Positions 21,576 through 39,189 of a DNA stretch of 64,000 nucleotides are shown here, piece after piece; positions within the stretch are counted from its first letter, which is position 1; each line of letters opens with the position of its first letter. This stretch comes from Mytilus galloprovincialis. Taxonomy: Eukaryota; Mollusca; Bivalvia; Mytilida; Mytilidae. A program made the position numbers and the translations under genes. The notes beneath the pieces are model-generated. The model was not told the origin of the DNA. It made no database searches and worked only from the letters and a program-made list of their open reading frames with translations. The stretch is from NCBI RefSeq assembly GCF_965363235.1, contig NC_134847.1, positions 49,910,805-49,974,804 on the forward strand, written 5' to 3'.

Positions 21576-22696
21576 CAGGGCCTTAACTACCTATGAGGCA
21601 GGGGAGGCAGTTGCCTGCCCTGAATTTTCTACACCATTTTTTTTTGAAGTAATAAAATGAAATATTGACAATATGTACACGAAGAACTTGAATTTATATT
21701 ACAAACAACACAAGTTTACAGTTTTAACAGTGTTATCATAATATGTGATATATCTGTTATTTTCCGGATTTTTTTTACCGAAAGTGAACCGTTTCAGTAA
21801 AAAAAATTTCGTGTGGCCGTCCGTCTGTTATTCAGTATTCGTACGAGAACACATATGAAACTTTACTTTCGACAATTTTGAATAAAACTTAACTATTCAC
21901 ATTTATTTAGGGGCTTCATTAAGCAGAGGAAGTTCCCTTTCATCTTTATGATATCGGAAATTTGTTACCGGAAGAATCAGCTGTTGGGTCATTTTTTTAA
22001 CGTCTCCCGGCCGATTGTACGAGAACATTATGGTCAATGCCTTAGTAGTTAAACACTCCCATTCATTGAAGTAGAGACTTTCTAATATAAGTATAAACTA
22101 GTTTAGAAAGTCCTTGGTTGTAGTTATATACATGTCTGTTCAGCTTTCAACAATATTGAAATTCAAGGTCCTTGACAAAAAAAAAAATATCTTGCTTTCT
22201 ATGATCTTGCTTTATATGTTTTTTTTTAACTTAACAGTTTGATTTCTAACAAAAATATCTTTAAATACAGATAATAATTATTTGTATAAAAATTGCTTCA
22301 ATGATCCAGCAATACTGATGTTTCTCAAAGTAAGGAAATCGAAGGAAAGCGGGTGATTTTTAGCCATATTGAGAACTAAATCTGCGGTCACAATGTATTT
22401 AATGTTGATAATCATGATAATTATAGATCAAACTACGGCCTTCAAGACAAAGCCTTGGGTCACCCCGAACAGCAATCTCAGTTTGTTTTTTGCATACAAA
22501 TTACTTCCAGGTTCAAGCAATACTGATGTTTATTAAAGCAAGTAAATCGAAGGAAAACAGGTCATTTTTAGCCATTTTACTGCGAGAAAAAAAAACGGCA
22601 GGGGGGCTGTGCCCCCCAATCCCCCTATCTTTGGGCCTCAGTCTGCGGCCCCCAAACCGCTGCCTCCCCTGAATTCGAACCCTAGTTACGGCCCTG
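21576..22696. mobile_element. 1.1 kb DNA transposon with CAGGGCC ends and 5 bp TSD
   Basis: Left end CAGGGCCTTAACTA; reverse complement of right end CAGGGCCGTAACTA. CTACT flanks it on both sides (21571-21575 and 22697-22701). The subterminal regions are also related (AGGCAGGGGAGGCAGTTGCC at left, GGGGAGGCAGCGG at right). An internal duplication is seen near 22310 and 22516 (AGCAATACTGATGTTT, AAATCGAAGGAAA). No transposase ORF, so it is non-autonomous. The ends look like the hAT superfamily; a 5 bp duplication is known for one hAT group. Confidence 0.75.
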
Positions 22697-22724
22697 CTAC
22701 TTAGTATATTAATTAGATCTAATT

Positions 22725-22840
22725 AGTCCAAGTTTGAATATATAATATACGGAGACTTGAAACAGTCAAATCTGTGCCAGAAAAAAAATTAAATAGCCTT
22801 GCCAGACGTCATTATTATTTGGATTAGTATGTTGGTACTT
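22725..22840. mobile_element. Diverged relative of the 102 bp hairpin MITE
   Basis: It starts TTAGTCCAAGTTTGAATATA and ends CCAGACGTCATTATTATTTG followed by GATTAGTA, matching the TAGTCCAAATAATTATGACG arms in inverted orientation. Confidence 0.55.
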
Positions 22841-23751
22841 AGAGTAATTTTCTCAGTGTAAACACAGTAGTTTATATAGAATATAATTTATATTAAGAAC
22901 CTTTTTAGAGGCTAAAAATGTTGTAATCAATATCAATATTTCAGCTTTTCTCTAGTACATGTATGTTGGTTTACTTTGTTAATTTCAGTCGACCATAAAC
23001 ACTTACAGGTAAATAAATATTTAGTGTGGTCTTTTATAAACTGGAATCGCCTTGTTTTAACACAACACTCAAACAAAGTCTTCTACTTCTTCGTGTTCGT
23101 TTCTCCCCATAGGATGTTGAACAGTTACTTCCCTTTATCACTCTTCTGTCACTTGGTCTACTTTGACATTTCCGGAAAGAAGCTTTGCGCAAAAAATCTA
23201 AACAAAATCTCTAGAGCAATTTCGCAGTATTTCAAAACAATTAGATTGATAGCCACATGTCTCCTCACTTATTAATTCCTTTATAACTTCCGTTTTGGCA
23301 GCTTTGAGTCATAATCATTTGCAGAATTCGTCATCCAAAAACACGTATTTATAAACACATCAGTCACCTGCAAGAAAATTGACATCCTGTGTGCTTTTCG
23401 ATTCTTTATTTAGCTGTTCAGTCATGTCTGGATTTTTAGATAACTGCAACCCAAGATGTGAATGTATAGAATTGGGAGATAGGAGAAATTTATTAGTCTC
23501 AATTGTATCAGGATGCTTGGTAAATTTATTAATCTTGGGTTTTAAAATATAAACAGGGTACATGTACCAGGTCCCTTCGTGCCCAAAACACTTTCGCACC
23601 ATACTCTTCAAACCCCCAAGGTTTGCCTCCTAGGTCAATACACCTTATCGCTATTCCCGGCTGACCTGAGAATCTATCCGGCTTGAACTATAGACATCAT
23701 ACAACAATCACTTTTCCATTGTGGCGTCAGATATTTTGTATTATTATACTT
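22841..23751. other. Unassigned stretch with two open frames
   Basis: A 99-codon plus-strand frame (22976-23275) and an 83-codon minus-strand frame (23611-23360, with KPKINKFTKHPDTIETNKF and HLGLQLSKNPDMTEQLNKES) occur here. The minus-strand frame has a more protein-like composition than its surroundings, but I do not recognise it and see no splice context. Treat it as unproven. A TTCCGGAAA site lies near 23169. Confidence 0.3.
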
Positions 23752-24563
23752 AATTTTAAAACGCCATATTTTGATTGGCTAATACGAGGGTGTTAATTTA
23801 CTCTATCACATGGCTGAGCGGGTGACAATTTTTTTGAATGTCACCCTCTCGTCCAGACCAAAAAAAAAAATAGATAATTTAAAAGACAATGAATTGAATG
23901 TACATCAAGTAATCAAAAGCAATGCTTAAGTTCCACGTTTTGGCTCAGACTATTATTTGACTCAAAATAAAAAAATAAAACTTCTTGCCTCACTTTTGTT
24001 ATTTTTTTCTAATACCCGTGACGTTGTTTGTAAATGTATGTGACGTCATAGAAAATACTTTTAAATAATTCTTATATGATTTGCATATCTATAAATACTT
24101 GAATTGGATTGGTCAATTAGAATTTTTCTCTAAGTTTACACTTCGATAAACCATGTTTCCAAAACTACTTTTGTAATCTATTCATGCGCGATACACAAGC
24201 TTGCAGTGATCCCAGGATTTTCAGAAAATTGAGATTAAAAAACAATTGCATAACAGTTGTGACTATTCTAGTGCATATATAACACCAAAAAAAAAGAAAT
24301 ACATTTATTGCACTAAAGCTTCGAAAATGTACAAAAATTAAATTTAATAAAAAATCCGCGAAATTTCATGAGGGATTTGGCGAATTTACGTCATGGCAAA
24401 ACACGACGTCATACTAATGGAAATTTTCAAGGGAAAGATTATTTCGTTACGTGTACGCTTCAAATTTGGATAAAATTTAATTAAAATGAAGTGTTTGAGG
24501 AAGGTGCTATTTCATTTAAGATTCCGTTGTATTTATCGGATATTTATGGTTTTTAGAAAGTCA

Positions 24564-24614
24564 AGATGGCGGCGTACTCCTTTGTTACGACTTGCCATTG
24601 TGCTTTTGATGGTA
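24564..24614 (+). promoter_or_regulatory. CAAGATGGCGGC site, possible transcription start
   Basis: GTCAAGATGGCGGCGTAC matches the YY1-type CAAGATGGCGGC element that often sits just downstream of animal transcription starts. About 45 bases later comes TTTGATG|GTAAAT, a plausible donor. The frame from this ATG (MAAYSFVTTCHCAFD) is not TMEM50. It could be an untranslated first exon for the downstream gene or part of a transposon, since it lies in the copy-B insertion. Two CRE-like sites (TTACGTCA, GACGTCA) lie 150-180 bases upstream. Confidence 0.3.
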
Positions 24615-24658
24615 AATATATATAGTAGCCATAAAAAAAAAAAATGTTTGGCTGAAGA

Positions 24659-24814
24659 ATTATAAGGATTAAACACATTTTTTCTAGAGGTTATTGATGT
24701 GTAAACCGGGGCTCTTACTCACAAACTCAACATAAAAGTCCATTCAGTTTGTGAGTTAATCGCCCCGGTTCACACATCAATAACCTCTAGAAGAAATGTG
24801 TTTAATCCTATAAT
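24659..24814. repeat. 156 bp near-palindrome, 69-base arms, 18-base loop
   Basis: The left arm contains GGATTAAACACATTTTTTCT, AGAGGTTATTGATGTGTAAA and CCGGGGC. The right arm gives the same order in reverse complement, ending GTTTAATCCTATAAT. The loop is CAACATAAAAGTCCATTC. Mismatches are few and concentrated near the A/T run and the CCGGGGC boundary. Confidence 0.88.
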
Positions 24815-24925
24815 AAAAGTAAACGGTAAAAGACAATAATGATAGGACATTCAGTATAATAAAAAAAATAACACATAGTTCGGGGAACAATCTGCTCTAT
24901 CACCCTCTTTGCTATGTGTTATTTA

Positions 24926-26695
24926 TACAATGTATATTATGACGTCAAAATATTACGGGAACCTGATGATGTCCAGTAAGTATAATGGCAAACCAATAGC
25001 GATAAGGTGTTTTGGGACCCTACACATTTTCACCCAATTTTTATTCAAATTATTGCAGATGATTATTAGATATTTTTTTTATAATTTAGTAATGTTCACA
25101 TGGTACATGTATGTACAATGTATATACTGTACCAAAAAGAATATATATTTTCCTGATTAAAATTTTAGAAATTATAATATGAAATGTAATTAGTTTTATC
25201 TATTTGATGATTAATTATTAAATGTTAATTATGTACATGTATGATTACTGCTATAATAGAGGATCAACTGAACTTGGCGACCACAATTATCTTATACTTG
25301 TATTGTTAACAATACTTATGTATAACTAATGTACTAGTACACTGTATTTAAAAAAAAAATCAATAGGGGTTTGATATTTTCATATGTATGCGTTTTCTGA
25401 CCAACTTGTTGGTGTTTTTTTTATTCTAATGCATTAAGCATTTTTAGTCAGATTATGAGATATATAAATTGAGACTGTTGCTATATATACAAATGTTATA
25501 CATATATTTCTCTAATTCTATAGAAATTTATACCTTTCCGAACCCATTGTATAAAAAAATTTAATCAATGTGAGGTTGCGGGTGATCTCAAAAGATCATA
25601 AAATGATTTTAAGGGTCATAACCTCTTTAGCTAACTGGATGAATCAAAATATGCTAACAGGTGTTAATGAAATTGACAACTTCGTGGAATGTGAAAAGCA
25701 CTCGAAGGGGATTTTCGTTTAACCAAAAAATAAAATTTATTTTTTAATCATTAGAGAAAGAGATTCTTACATAGTTACTCGTGGATTATTGGATTTAGCC
25801 AAGGCTCTGACTTTAAAATTGATAATTTAACTATCTCGATTGGATAAATCTGATAATCCACTCGTATCAATGTTAGAATCTACATGTATATTTATTTGTG
25901 ATAACAAAAACATACTTAAATTACCACAGAATAAATTACACATGAAATATACATTTTTACATACATAATTCATAATCATTATAATAACAAAAACATACAA
26001 AAATGTGCACAAATGACATCTGTTCTAAAAATACAAATGATGTCATTACACATGTTAAAAGTCATATTTATATTCGGAGTTATCTACCTTTTTCATAATT
26101 TTGACCAGCTGAAGCACTCCAATTTTCCTGCATCCTTGAAAGACTCATTGGGAGGCCTTGAGCTTTTTTCTGCTCGTTAGTCCAGTACTGGTTGTTTCTC
26201 TGACAATTTCTATGTTTTCATTCACAGTTTTATATAATCACATCAATTGGTGCATTCTTGAATACCAACAAATATATTTTGCTTGATTTTTTTGTTTTCT
26301 ATTAAAACAAAGTGAATAAGAACACAAACACTTAAAGGTGTACAAATGGTGTAGCAAAAATTTTTATTAATTTGGTTCCTTTAATTTTTCATAAAATTTG
26401 GACAAAATATTTACTTGGCCCTATGACAAACATATAAAAACTTCAGAAAACTTGAACCACACACATTTTCAGAAATTTTTGGTGGACAGATAGCAGTTTT
26501 ACTAACACCAATTTTGATAATTGAGTAGCTTAATATTTCACGAGCAATAGAACGTAATTAAAACGTTCAGCTGATTTTTAGAGAGTTATCTCCCTGTAGT
26601 ATTATGTACCACCTTAATATACATATTTACGTGTGTATGTACAAATGTATCTCATGACTCTGTTTGTTGTGTTAATAGTTTACATTTGATTTCAG
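24926..26695. other. TMEM50 upstream or intron sequence
   Basis: The missing first coding exon of TMEM50 (expected to hold a WGEKRN-like motif) was sought here and not found. The sequence is AT-rich. The right end is the polypyrimidine tract and TTTCAG acceptor of the next exon. Confidence 0.4.
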
Positions 26696-33394
<6,699 letters not shown>

Positions 33395-36171
33395 AGGAAG
33401 CTTATGAGGAAGGATAATTGATGTTACTGTTACCCATTTTTTTTATAAATTGTGGCTTATTTTATGTCATAAAGCTATCACTAGAATCAGTGGAGAGATA
33501 TTAATTCTCACGATTTAAAAACAACAGTGAATGTCAGATCAGTTTCATTTTTCTGTTCATGTTACTTTTGCATGGCAATGTCATTGTATACATTATTGTG
33601 GTGTCTTCAATATTTTGGAAGCTTTGTACATAGTGACATGTAAAGTTTTTTTGTGACAATTTGTATGATGTACAATAAATTCAGAAATTATTGCAATGTT
33701 TTAGCAATGCAAATAATCCACATAGTTCGGTATTGCAATACATATTTTCACTTAGAACTAGCATTGTGATATTTGATCCATATATTTATATCTAGATTTT
33801 CCTGAAATGCAATATTTGATCTTGCAGTATTGTCCTTACTTTGAAAATAGTAAAAATTCTGAATTTTTAATATTGGGGATGGAACCAGTTGTACTTGCTA
33901 ACATACCGTGCATTCCTGAGAGATTGCATTATGTTTCTAAAGACAGCTTATTTCAACCATATTCCATCACTTTATTCAAAAGTAGATCTATTGAATATTG
34001 ATAAACACATTTTTTTAGCCCAAGACAACTGTTAGAGCCATTTGCTACTTATTTCTTTTCTAGATTCCATCCCTGTTATATAAAATATATAATCATAAAG
34101 ATTAAAATCTTATTGTGTCATGTGATAATGTTTTAATATACATTTACAAACTTGCAGTACATGTCTCTCATTTTTTGTTTAAATAGTTACCTACTACCTT
34201 AATATATAATACGCAAATTGCAGTGGAGGATTTTTTTTATTTCTACATTGGATGTGATAGAGGCATTTACACTTTTGGATATTTATGTAAATTTTCTGGA
34301 AATGACCCTAGATATTGGTCTGAAATTTTCTGATAATGATATGTTGTACAAAAGCAAAAAATATATAAATTCAAATCATATTACTAGTTCTAAGTTCTTT
34401 GACTACAGTTATTCTGTTTAAGAAACCTAATATGTGTCAAATATTTAATAACAACCCAAATTCAGACCGGTATCAAGCACGAATATTGTGTCCATTTTTG
34501 CCCCAACTGTTCAGTGTTGGACCTCTGCGGTCTTATCCAGCTGTGCTTAGTGAAGCAATTTATTTAAATTGTGAATTTAAAATAAAACTATTTTTTTGTT
34601 ATTTTGAGCAATGGCAATCAAATTTGCATACAAGTATAATATACCTCCTGAAAAATAGTTAAATATCGAAATGTGGTCCTGCAACTTATGGCAGTATTTG
34701 TCAGATTCATTTTGCCAATTAAGATATATGATGTGATCAACATCTTATGAAGAATTTTGCTAAAACTAATTCTATCAGCCACCTGGAAATTCCAGAGAGA
34801 TCAGAGTTGATGGATGCTCTATGTTGAAGGATTCACTTAAAACTTTGACATGAAGAACAGCTATAAGAGTATTATTCCAGCACTTTAGATTTATATTGTG
34901 CTTAGTGGTTTTATGTCATGAATTAATATTCTTTGGATTTTCATTTGCAATGTTACTGATAATGATTTACATTGAAATATATATACATATTGTTATATAA
35001 GCATTGAAACTTACTCAAATGGGAGTAGAATAGCTGTGAAGAATAATATGCCATATTTGTTTGTCATGGTTTGCACATTACTATTTTGATGAACAAGAAT
35101 GAAGCTGCATAGTAACTTATTAAATCTCTAATTTTTTGCATGTTATTATATTAATTGGATAAAAATTTTATCAAAAGAAATATCTCATGAATTTGATGTA
35201 AATATGCTTAAGAATTGTATTTATTCCCTGACTGTTTAAAATGTATTTTCATGTAAATATAATATTCAAGTTTATTAAGTAGATTTTTTTTTTTAAAGTA
35301 TGTATAGTTCAAACCTTTTGAGTGCTAATAGTAATAATAATGTATTATTCAAAACCCATTGTCGCATTATTTTTACTTTTACTCTCTTAAATGATATTAC
35401 TCATTGATACAATTTATTATTGCTTAAGTGTAAATTGTGTATTTTCACATTTTTTTCAATCAGCTCGAAAAATGCAGTACATAGATTATTCAAAAAACTT
35501 TTATCAAATCATTTTTTTGTAAATGACAAAAGGTTTGGCAGAGAATATGGATGGCCTCACAGATACAACATATTGTTCAGGTCACTTTTCATTTAAATAA
35601 TCAACAAGCTAATAAAAAATAAGGTCTTTGTTTGACAATCACTATCCCACCAGCTTAATTTCACCTTCACATTTCAATGACCCTAAGTTATGAATATTCA
35701 TTACATAAAGTTTTCTCCAATCAGAAACCAGTATGTGTGCATTCAGAAATTGACATCAAATTATATATCTCATTGGGCTGTTTCACTTTTAAAGATGTAA
35801 CCAGAAAAAAATGGAAGCTTAAATATGATTGGTTCAAAATGTTTATGTCTTGGGATTATTGAAATGTGACCCAATCTGCAAAATTATAAAATATTTATGA
35901 CAATAGTGTAGTGAGTGGAAAACTGAGATGTCATTTTGATCAGATTAATAGATCAAATTATATTTCTTATCATTGACCACTCATGTTTACATTGATTTTT
36001 TAACTAAATGTTTGTTTTAATATCCATAGAAAATAAATAATTTATGTTAATGAGCTTGTTTAAATTTATTGGTTATATTCAGTTAGTCCCAATGCCTCAA
36101 AAAGCACTAAAAAGGCTTTAGACGTTCCAGCATTCTGGGACTTTATTATGTGTAAGGTAAATAGAATATAA
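33395..36171 (+). other. TMEM50: TMEM50 3' untranslated region and downstream DNA
   Basis: The 3' untranslated region follows the stop. The nearest clear poly(A) signal is in GTACAATAAATTC near 33671, with more AATAAA words further on. The transcript end cannot be fixed. No other gene is supported; the open frames at 33807, 34218, 34399 and 35677 are short and AT-driven. Confidence 0.4.
34380..34565 (+). repeat. Dispersed repeat with GACCTCTGCGGTC core
   Basis: TTTGACTACAGTTATTCTGT, ATGTGTCAAATATTTAAT, GTATCAAGCACGAATATTGT, GGACCTCTGCGGTC and CCAGCTGTGC follow in the same order at 39250-39430. Confidence 0.75.
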
Positions 36172-36600
36172 AAAAGATGTGGTATGATTGCAAGTGAGAT
36201 AACTCTCCACAAGAGTCCAAATGACACAGAGAATTAACAGTTATAGGTCACCGGATGGCCTGTAACAATTTCCAAAACCCATACCGCATAGTCAGCTATA
36301 AAAGGCCTTGAAATCAAAAAGAGAAAACTAAAGGCCTCATTAATGTACAAAAAATGAAAGAAAAACAAATATGTGGCACAGCAACAAATGACCACCACTG
36401 AATTACAGGCTCCTGACTTGGGACTGGCACATACATACAGAATATGGCCCGGTTAAACATGTTAGTGGGATCCCAACTCGCACCCTATTCTGGGACATAG
36501 TGTGACAGTACAACATAAGGAAAGACTATAAAATTCAGTTGAAATAGGCTTAACTCATCAGATGGATACAAATAGAAATACATATAACAAAAAAATGTGG
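36172..36600 (+). repeat. 'GATGTGGTATGA' high-copy repeat, long copy
   Basis: AAGATGTGGTATGATTGCAA, AACTCTCCACAAGAGTCCAA, TATAGGTCACCGGATGGCC, CATAGTCAGCTATAAAAGGC, ACAGGCTCCTGACTTGGGAC and GGTTAAACATGTTAGTGGGA, ending near CTTAACTCATCAGATGGA. It is the fullest copy here and serves as the reference. Confidence 0.85.
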
Positions 36601-37290
36601 ACGTGACGGTGTACTTGTACCTCCCAACAACAAAAAGTCTCTAAGTACAGATCTCAGAGTACTTGCAGTTACTGACAGCTAGCTTGTTCATAGCTAATAA
36701 CAACTTATATAAATGATCATGCATCTTAGACTAAATTATCAATAAGTACACATCCAACATCCAAGGGATTAAGACTGAAAGTCATAAACAGTGAGAAAAA
36801 CATGACCTTGTACATGTGCAATGCCAAGATTCAGGAGTTAACAGATTATTAGATTCATGAAAGCGCATATGAACATAACAATACTATTTAGTTTGCTTAA
36901 AATTTACTGATCACAAAGTCAATATTAATACCAATAACAACAATATTCAAAGATCTAATTACGGTGTTGAATTGGTAACCTTTTAGAATAAGTTTGTTTA
37001 AATAAGTTATGACTTTACCGGTAAATGAATAAAAAGTCACAGAAAAAAATGTCACTGGGGAAAAAAGTCACAAAATCCAGAGGAAAAAAAATCATAGGAA
37101 AAAAAGCGTCAATATATGTTTGAGTAAAATAATTTATCAGAAGTATGTTGGAATGCACATGAAAAGTCACTATGTACATGTACAGTACTGGTACATGTAA
37201 TTGCAATAAATAATTAAAACTGGAGTTTTTGAATTCATAAAAAAAGTCATAATATATATCAGTATCAGATCAATTATTTTAAATGGTACA
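36601..37290. other. Gene-free stretch with AAAGTCAC short repeats
   Basis: Near 37033-37115 the word AAAAAGTCAC and variants repeat with a spacing of about 20. No coding evidence. Confidence 0.45.
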
Positions 37291-38100
37291 TTTTTATACG
37301 ACCACAAAATTTTTGCGGTCATATATTGCTATCACGTTGTCGTCGTCAGCGTCATTTGAAGACACTCGGTTTCCAAACAATAACTTTGGTATTTATAAGT
37401 GAATAGAAATCTATGAAATTTAAACACAATGTTTATAACCACAAAAGGAAGGTTGAGATTGATTTTGGGGGTTGTGGTCCTAACAGTTTAGTAATTAGGG
37501 TCCCAAATAAGCATTTTTCTAGTTTTTATACAACTGCCAAAAAGTTTTTGGGATTGTATAATGGTATGATGTTGTCGTCGTCTGCGTCTTCGTTGTTGTC
37601 TGCATCATCTGAAGACACATTTGGTGTCCAGTCAATAACTTTAGTTGAGGTGAATGGATCTCTATTGAATTTAATGAAAATGTTCAATACCACAAAAGGA
37701 AGGTTGGGATAGATTTTGGAAATGATGGTCCCAACCGTTTTGGAATTAGGGGCTCAAAGAGGCCCAAAACAAGTATTTTTCCACTTTCAGGTTATTAACT
37801 TGTGTATAAGTATTTCGATTGCTCTGAAATTGTACCACAATGTTTAATACCACAGGTAGAAGGTTTGAATTGATTTTGGAGTTTATGGACCCAAAGGCTT
37901 ATGAATTAGGGGCAAAAAAAGGGGCCCAAATAAGCATTTTTGTAGTTTCCAGTAAATAACTTGTGTTCAAGTGTATAAATCTTCTGAAATTATACCATAA
38001 GTGTCCATAATACAAAGGGATGGTTTGGGGGCGGGGGGGGTTATGGCTCAAATCATTCAGCAATTTGGGGCAAAAAAGGGGGAAAACAAGTTTTTATCTG
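37291..38100 (+). mobile_element. Hairpin + (GTCGTC)n + ~160 bp tandem core, partly nested
   Basis: A terminal hairpin TATACGACCACAAAA/TTTTTGCGGTCATATA at about 37294 is followed by GCTATCAC and GTTGTCGTCGTCAGCGTC. Core units appear at 37447, 37699, 37858 and 38018 (GGAAGGTTGRGATTGATTTTG). The first spacing is about 252, not 160. The extra part holds a second head: a hairpin TTATACAACTGCCAAAAA/GTTTTTGGGATTGTATAA (about 37526-37561), then GTTGTCGTCGTCTGCGTC. This suggests insertion or duplication of one head inside another element's array. It is the plus-strand counterpart of 9627-10320. Confidence 0.75.
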
Positions 38101-38126
38101 GTTTAAGGACAATTTTGACAATTTAA

Positions 38127-38206
38127 AAGCAGTGTAAGGGAGATAAGACAATTCTATTTAAAGATTATTGTTATATATTTGTTTGACTACCTCCCTTACA
38201 CTGCTT
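38127..38206. repeat. Hairpin with perfect 16-base arms
   Basis: AAGCAGTGTAAGGGAG (38127-38142) pairs with CTCCCTTACACTGCTT (38191-38206). A single similar arm, CCTCCCTTACAATGGG, lies near 38800. Confidence 0.85.
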
Positions 38207-38339
38207 AAAATTTATGTATTAAGAAATGATTATAGTCTTGAGACGATCAGCTGTAAACTTATTTTTAGAAGTTACTATAATAATTAATTAATACTAATTT
38301 GAACCATGATTGTATGTTATTTTATATTTTAATATTTTA

Positions 38340-38610
38340 TGATGTATTTAAATGAGTAGTTATTGTTGCAACTCTTTTTGAGGGAATTAATATTCAACAG
38401 CATAGTGAATTGCTCAAAAGCAAAAAATAAATTTTAGGTTCATTAGAATACATTCATTCTGTATCAGAAACCTATGCTGTGTCAACTAATTAATCATAAT
38501 CCAAATTCAGAGCTGTATCAAGCTTGAATGGTGTGTCCATACTTGCCTAAACTGTCCAGGGTTCGACCTCTGCAGTCGTATAAAGCTGTGCCCTGTGGGG
38601 CATCTGGTTA
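38340..38610 (+). repeat. Dispersed repeat, forward copy of the 660-1060 family
   Basis: It carries CATAGTGAATTGCTCAAAAG, AGAAACCTATGCTGTGTCAA, GAGCTGTATCAAGCTTGAAT, CAGGGTTCGACCTCTGCAGT and CGTATAAAGCTGTGCCCTG, collinear with the reverse complement of 660-1060. Confidence 0.75.
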
Positions 38611-38869
38611 GAAAATATTTTATGGAATGGTATATGGATCTCTCTGAAATTATACCACAAAGTTCCATACCAGAAAAGGATGGCTATGATTGGCTTTGGG
38701 GAGTTATGGCTCAAACAGTTTAGGAATTGGGAGCATTGAGAGTAAAAACAAGGGTGTCCTGGTAAATGGACCATTACTTTTAAAAGTAAGATTTGGATTA
38801 CCTCCCTTACAATGGGTAATTATGGTTGCAAACTCCATTGGAAATTTGAATTGAGATTTTGACAATATC

Positions 38870-39185
38870 TTGAGGGAAAGGATTTTTTTTGAAAAAAGGG
38901 GAGGGGTAGTGAAAAGAAATTATAGGGGGGATTGTGGGGGGGGGGCAATTTTTTCTGAAGAATTCAAAAGAAAATTTCTTCAAATGTTTTTTTTTTACCA
39001 AAAACGGGTTGTGTTTGGGGGAGAGGAGTAGGGTTTGGAGGATACAAAAATATTGGGGGAATTTTTTTTTTATTTTTTGGGGGGAGTGGGGTCAATTCAC
39101 AACAGCTTAATATATTGCACAAAATCAAAACAAAAGGGGGGTACAAAATTTTAACATTTTTTTTTTGGGGGGGGGGAGGGGGTCA
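38870..39185 (+). other. Cluster of long G and T runs
   Basis: G-runs of 6 to 11 bases occur at about 38927, 38936, 39059, 39080, 39136, 39166 and 39176, set among T- and A-runs. The plus strand could form G-quadruplexes. Minus-strand open frames here are proline-rich artefacts of the G-runs. Confidence 0.6.
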
Positions 39186-39189
39186 ATTC

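Larger units (their letters stand above)
23752..24925. mobile_element. MITE-like repeat, copy B, with an internal insertion
   Basis: The left part (CGCCATATTTTGATTGGCTA, GAGGGTGTTAATTTACTCT, GGCTGAGCGGGTGA) and right part (CATTCAGTATAATAA, CAATCTGCTCTATCACCCTC, CTATGTGTTATTTA) match copy A at 13984-14400. Copy B also shares GACGTCATAGAAAATACTTT. Between about 24070 and 24815 it has ~745 bp that copy A lacks. Confidence 0.7.

Noticed and set aside
22660..22690. TTCGAACCC as a tRNA T-loop
   Set aside because: It is the end of the CAGGGCC transposon; no acceptor stem, D arm or anticodon arm is present.
23360..23611. 83-codon minus-strand frame as a gene
   Set aside because: Composition is plausible, but no family, splice context or neighbouring exon was recognised; mentioned only as unproven.
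37413..37712. 99-codon plus-strand frame
   Set aside because: It spans the core, hairpin and GTCGTC tract of a tandem-core element; the serine run comes from the microsatellite.
38807..39146. Proline-rich minus-strand frames
   Set aside because: They are artefacts of G-runs on the plus strand.
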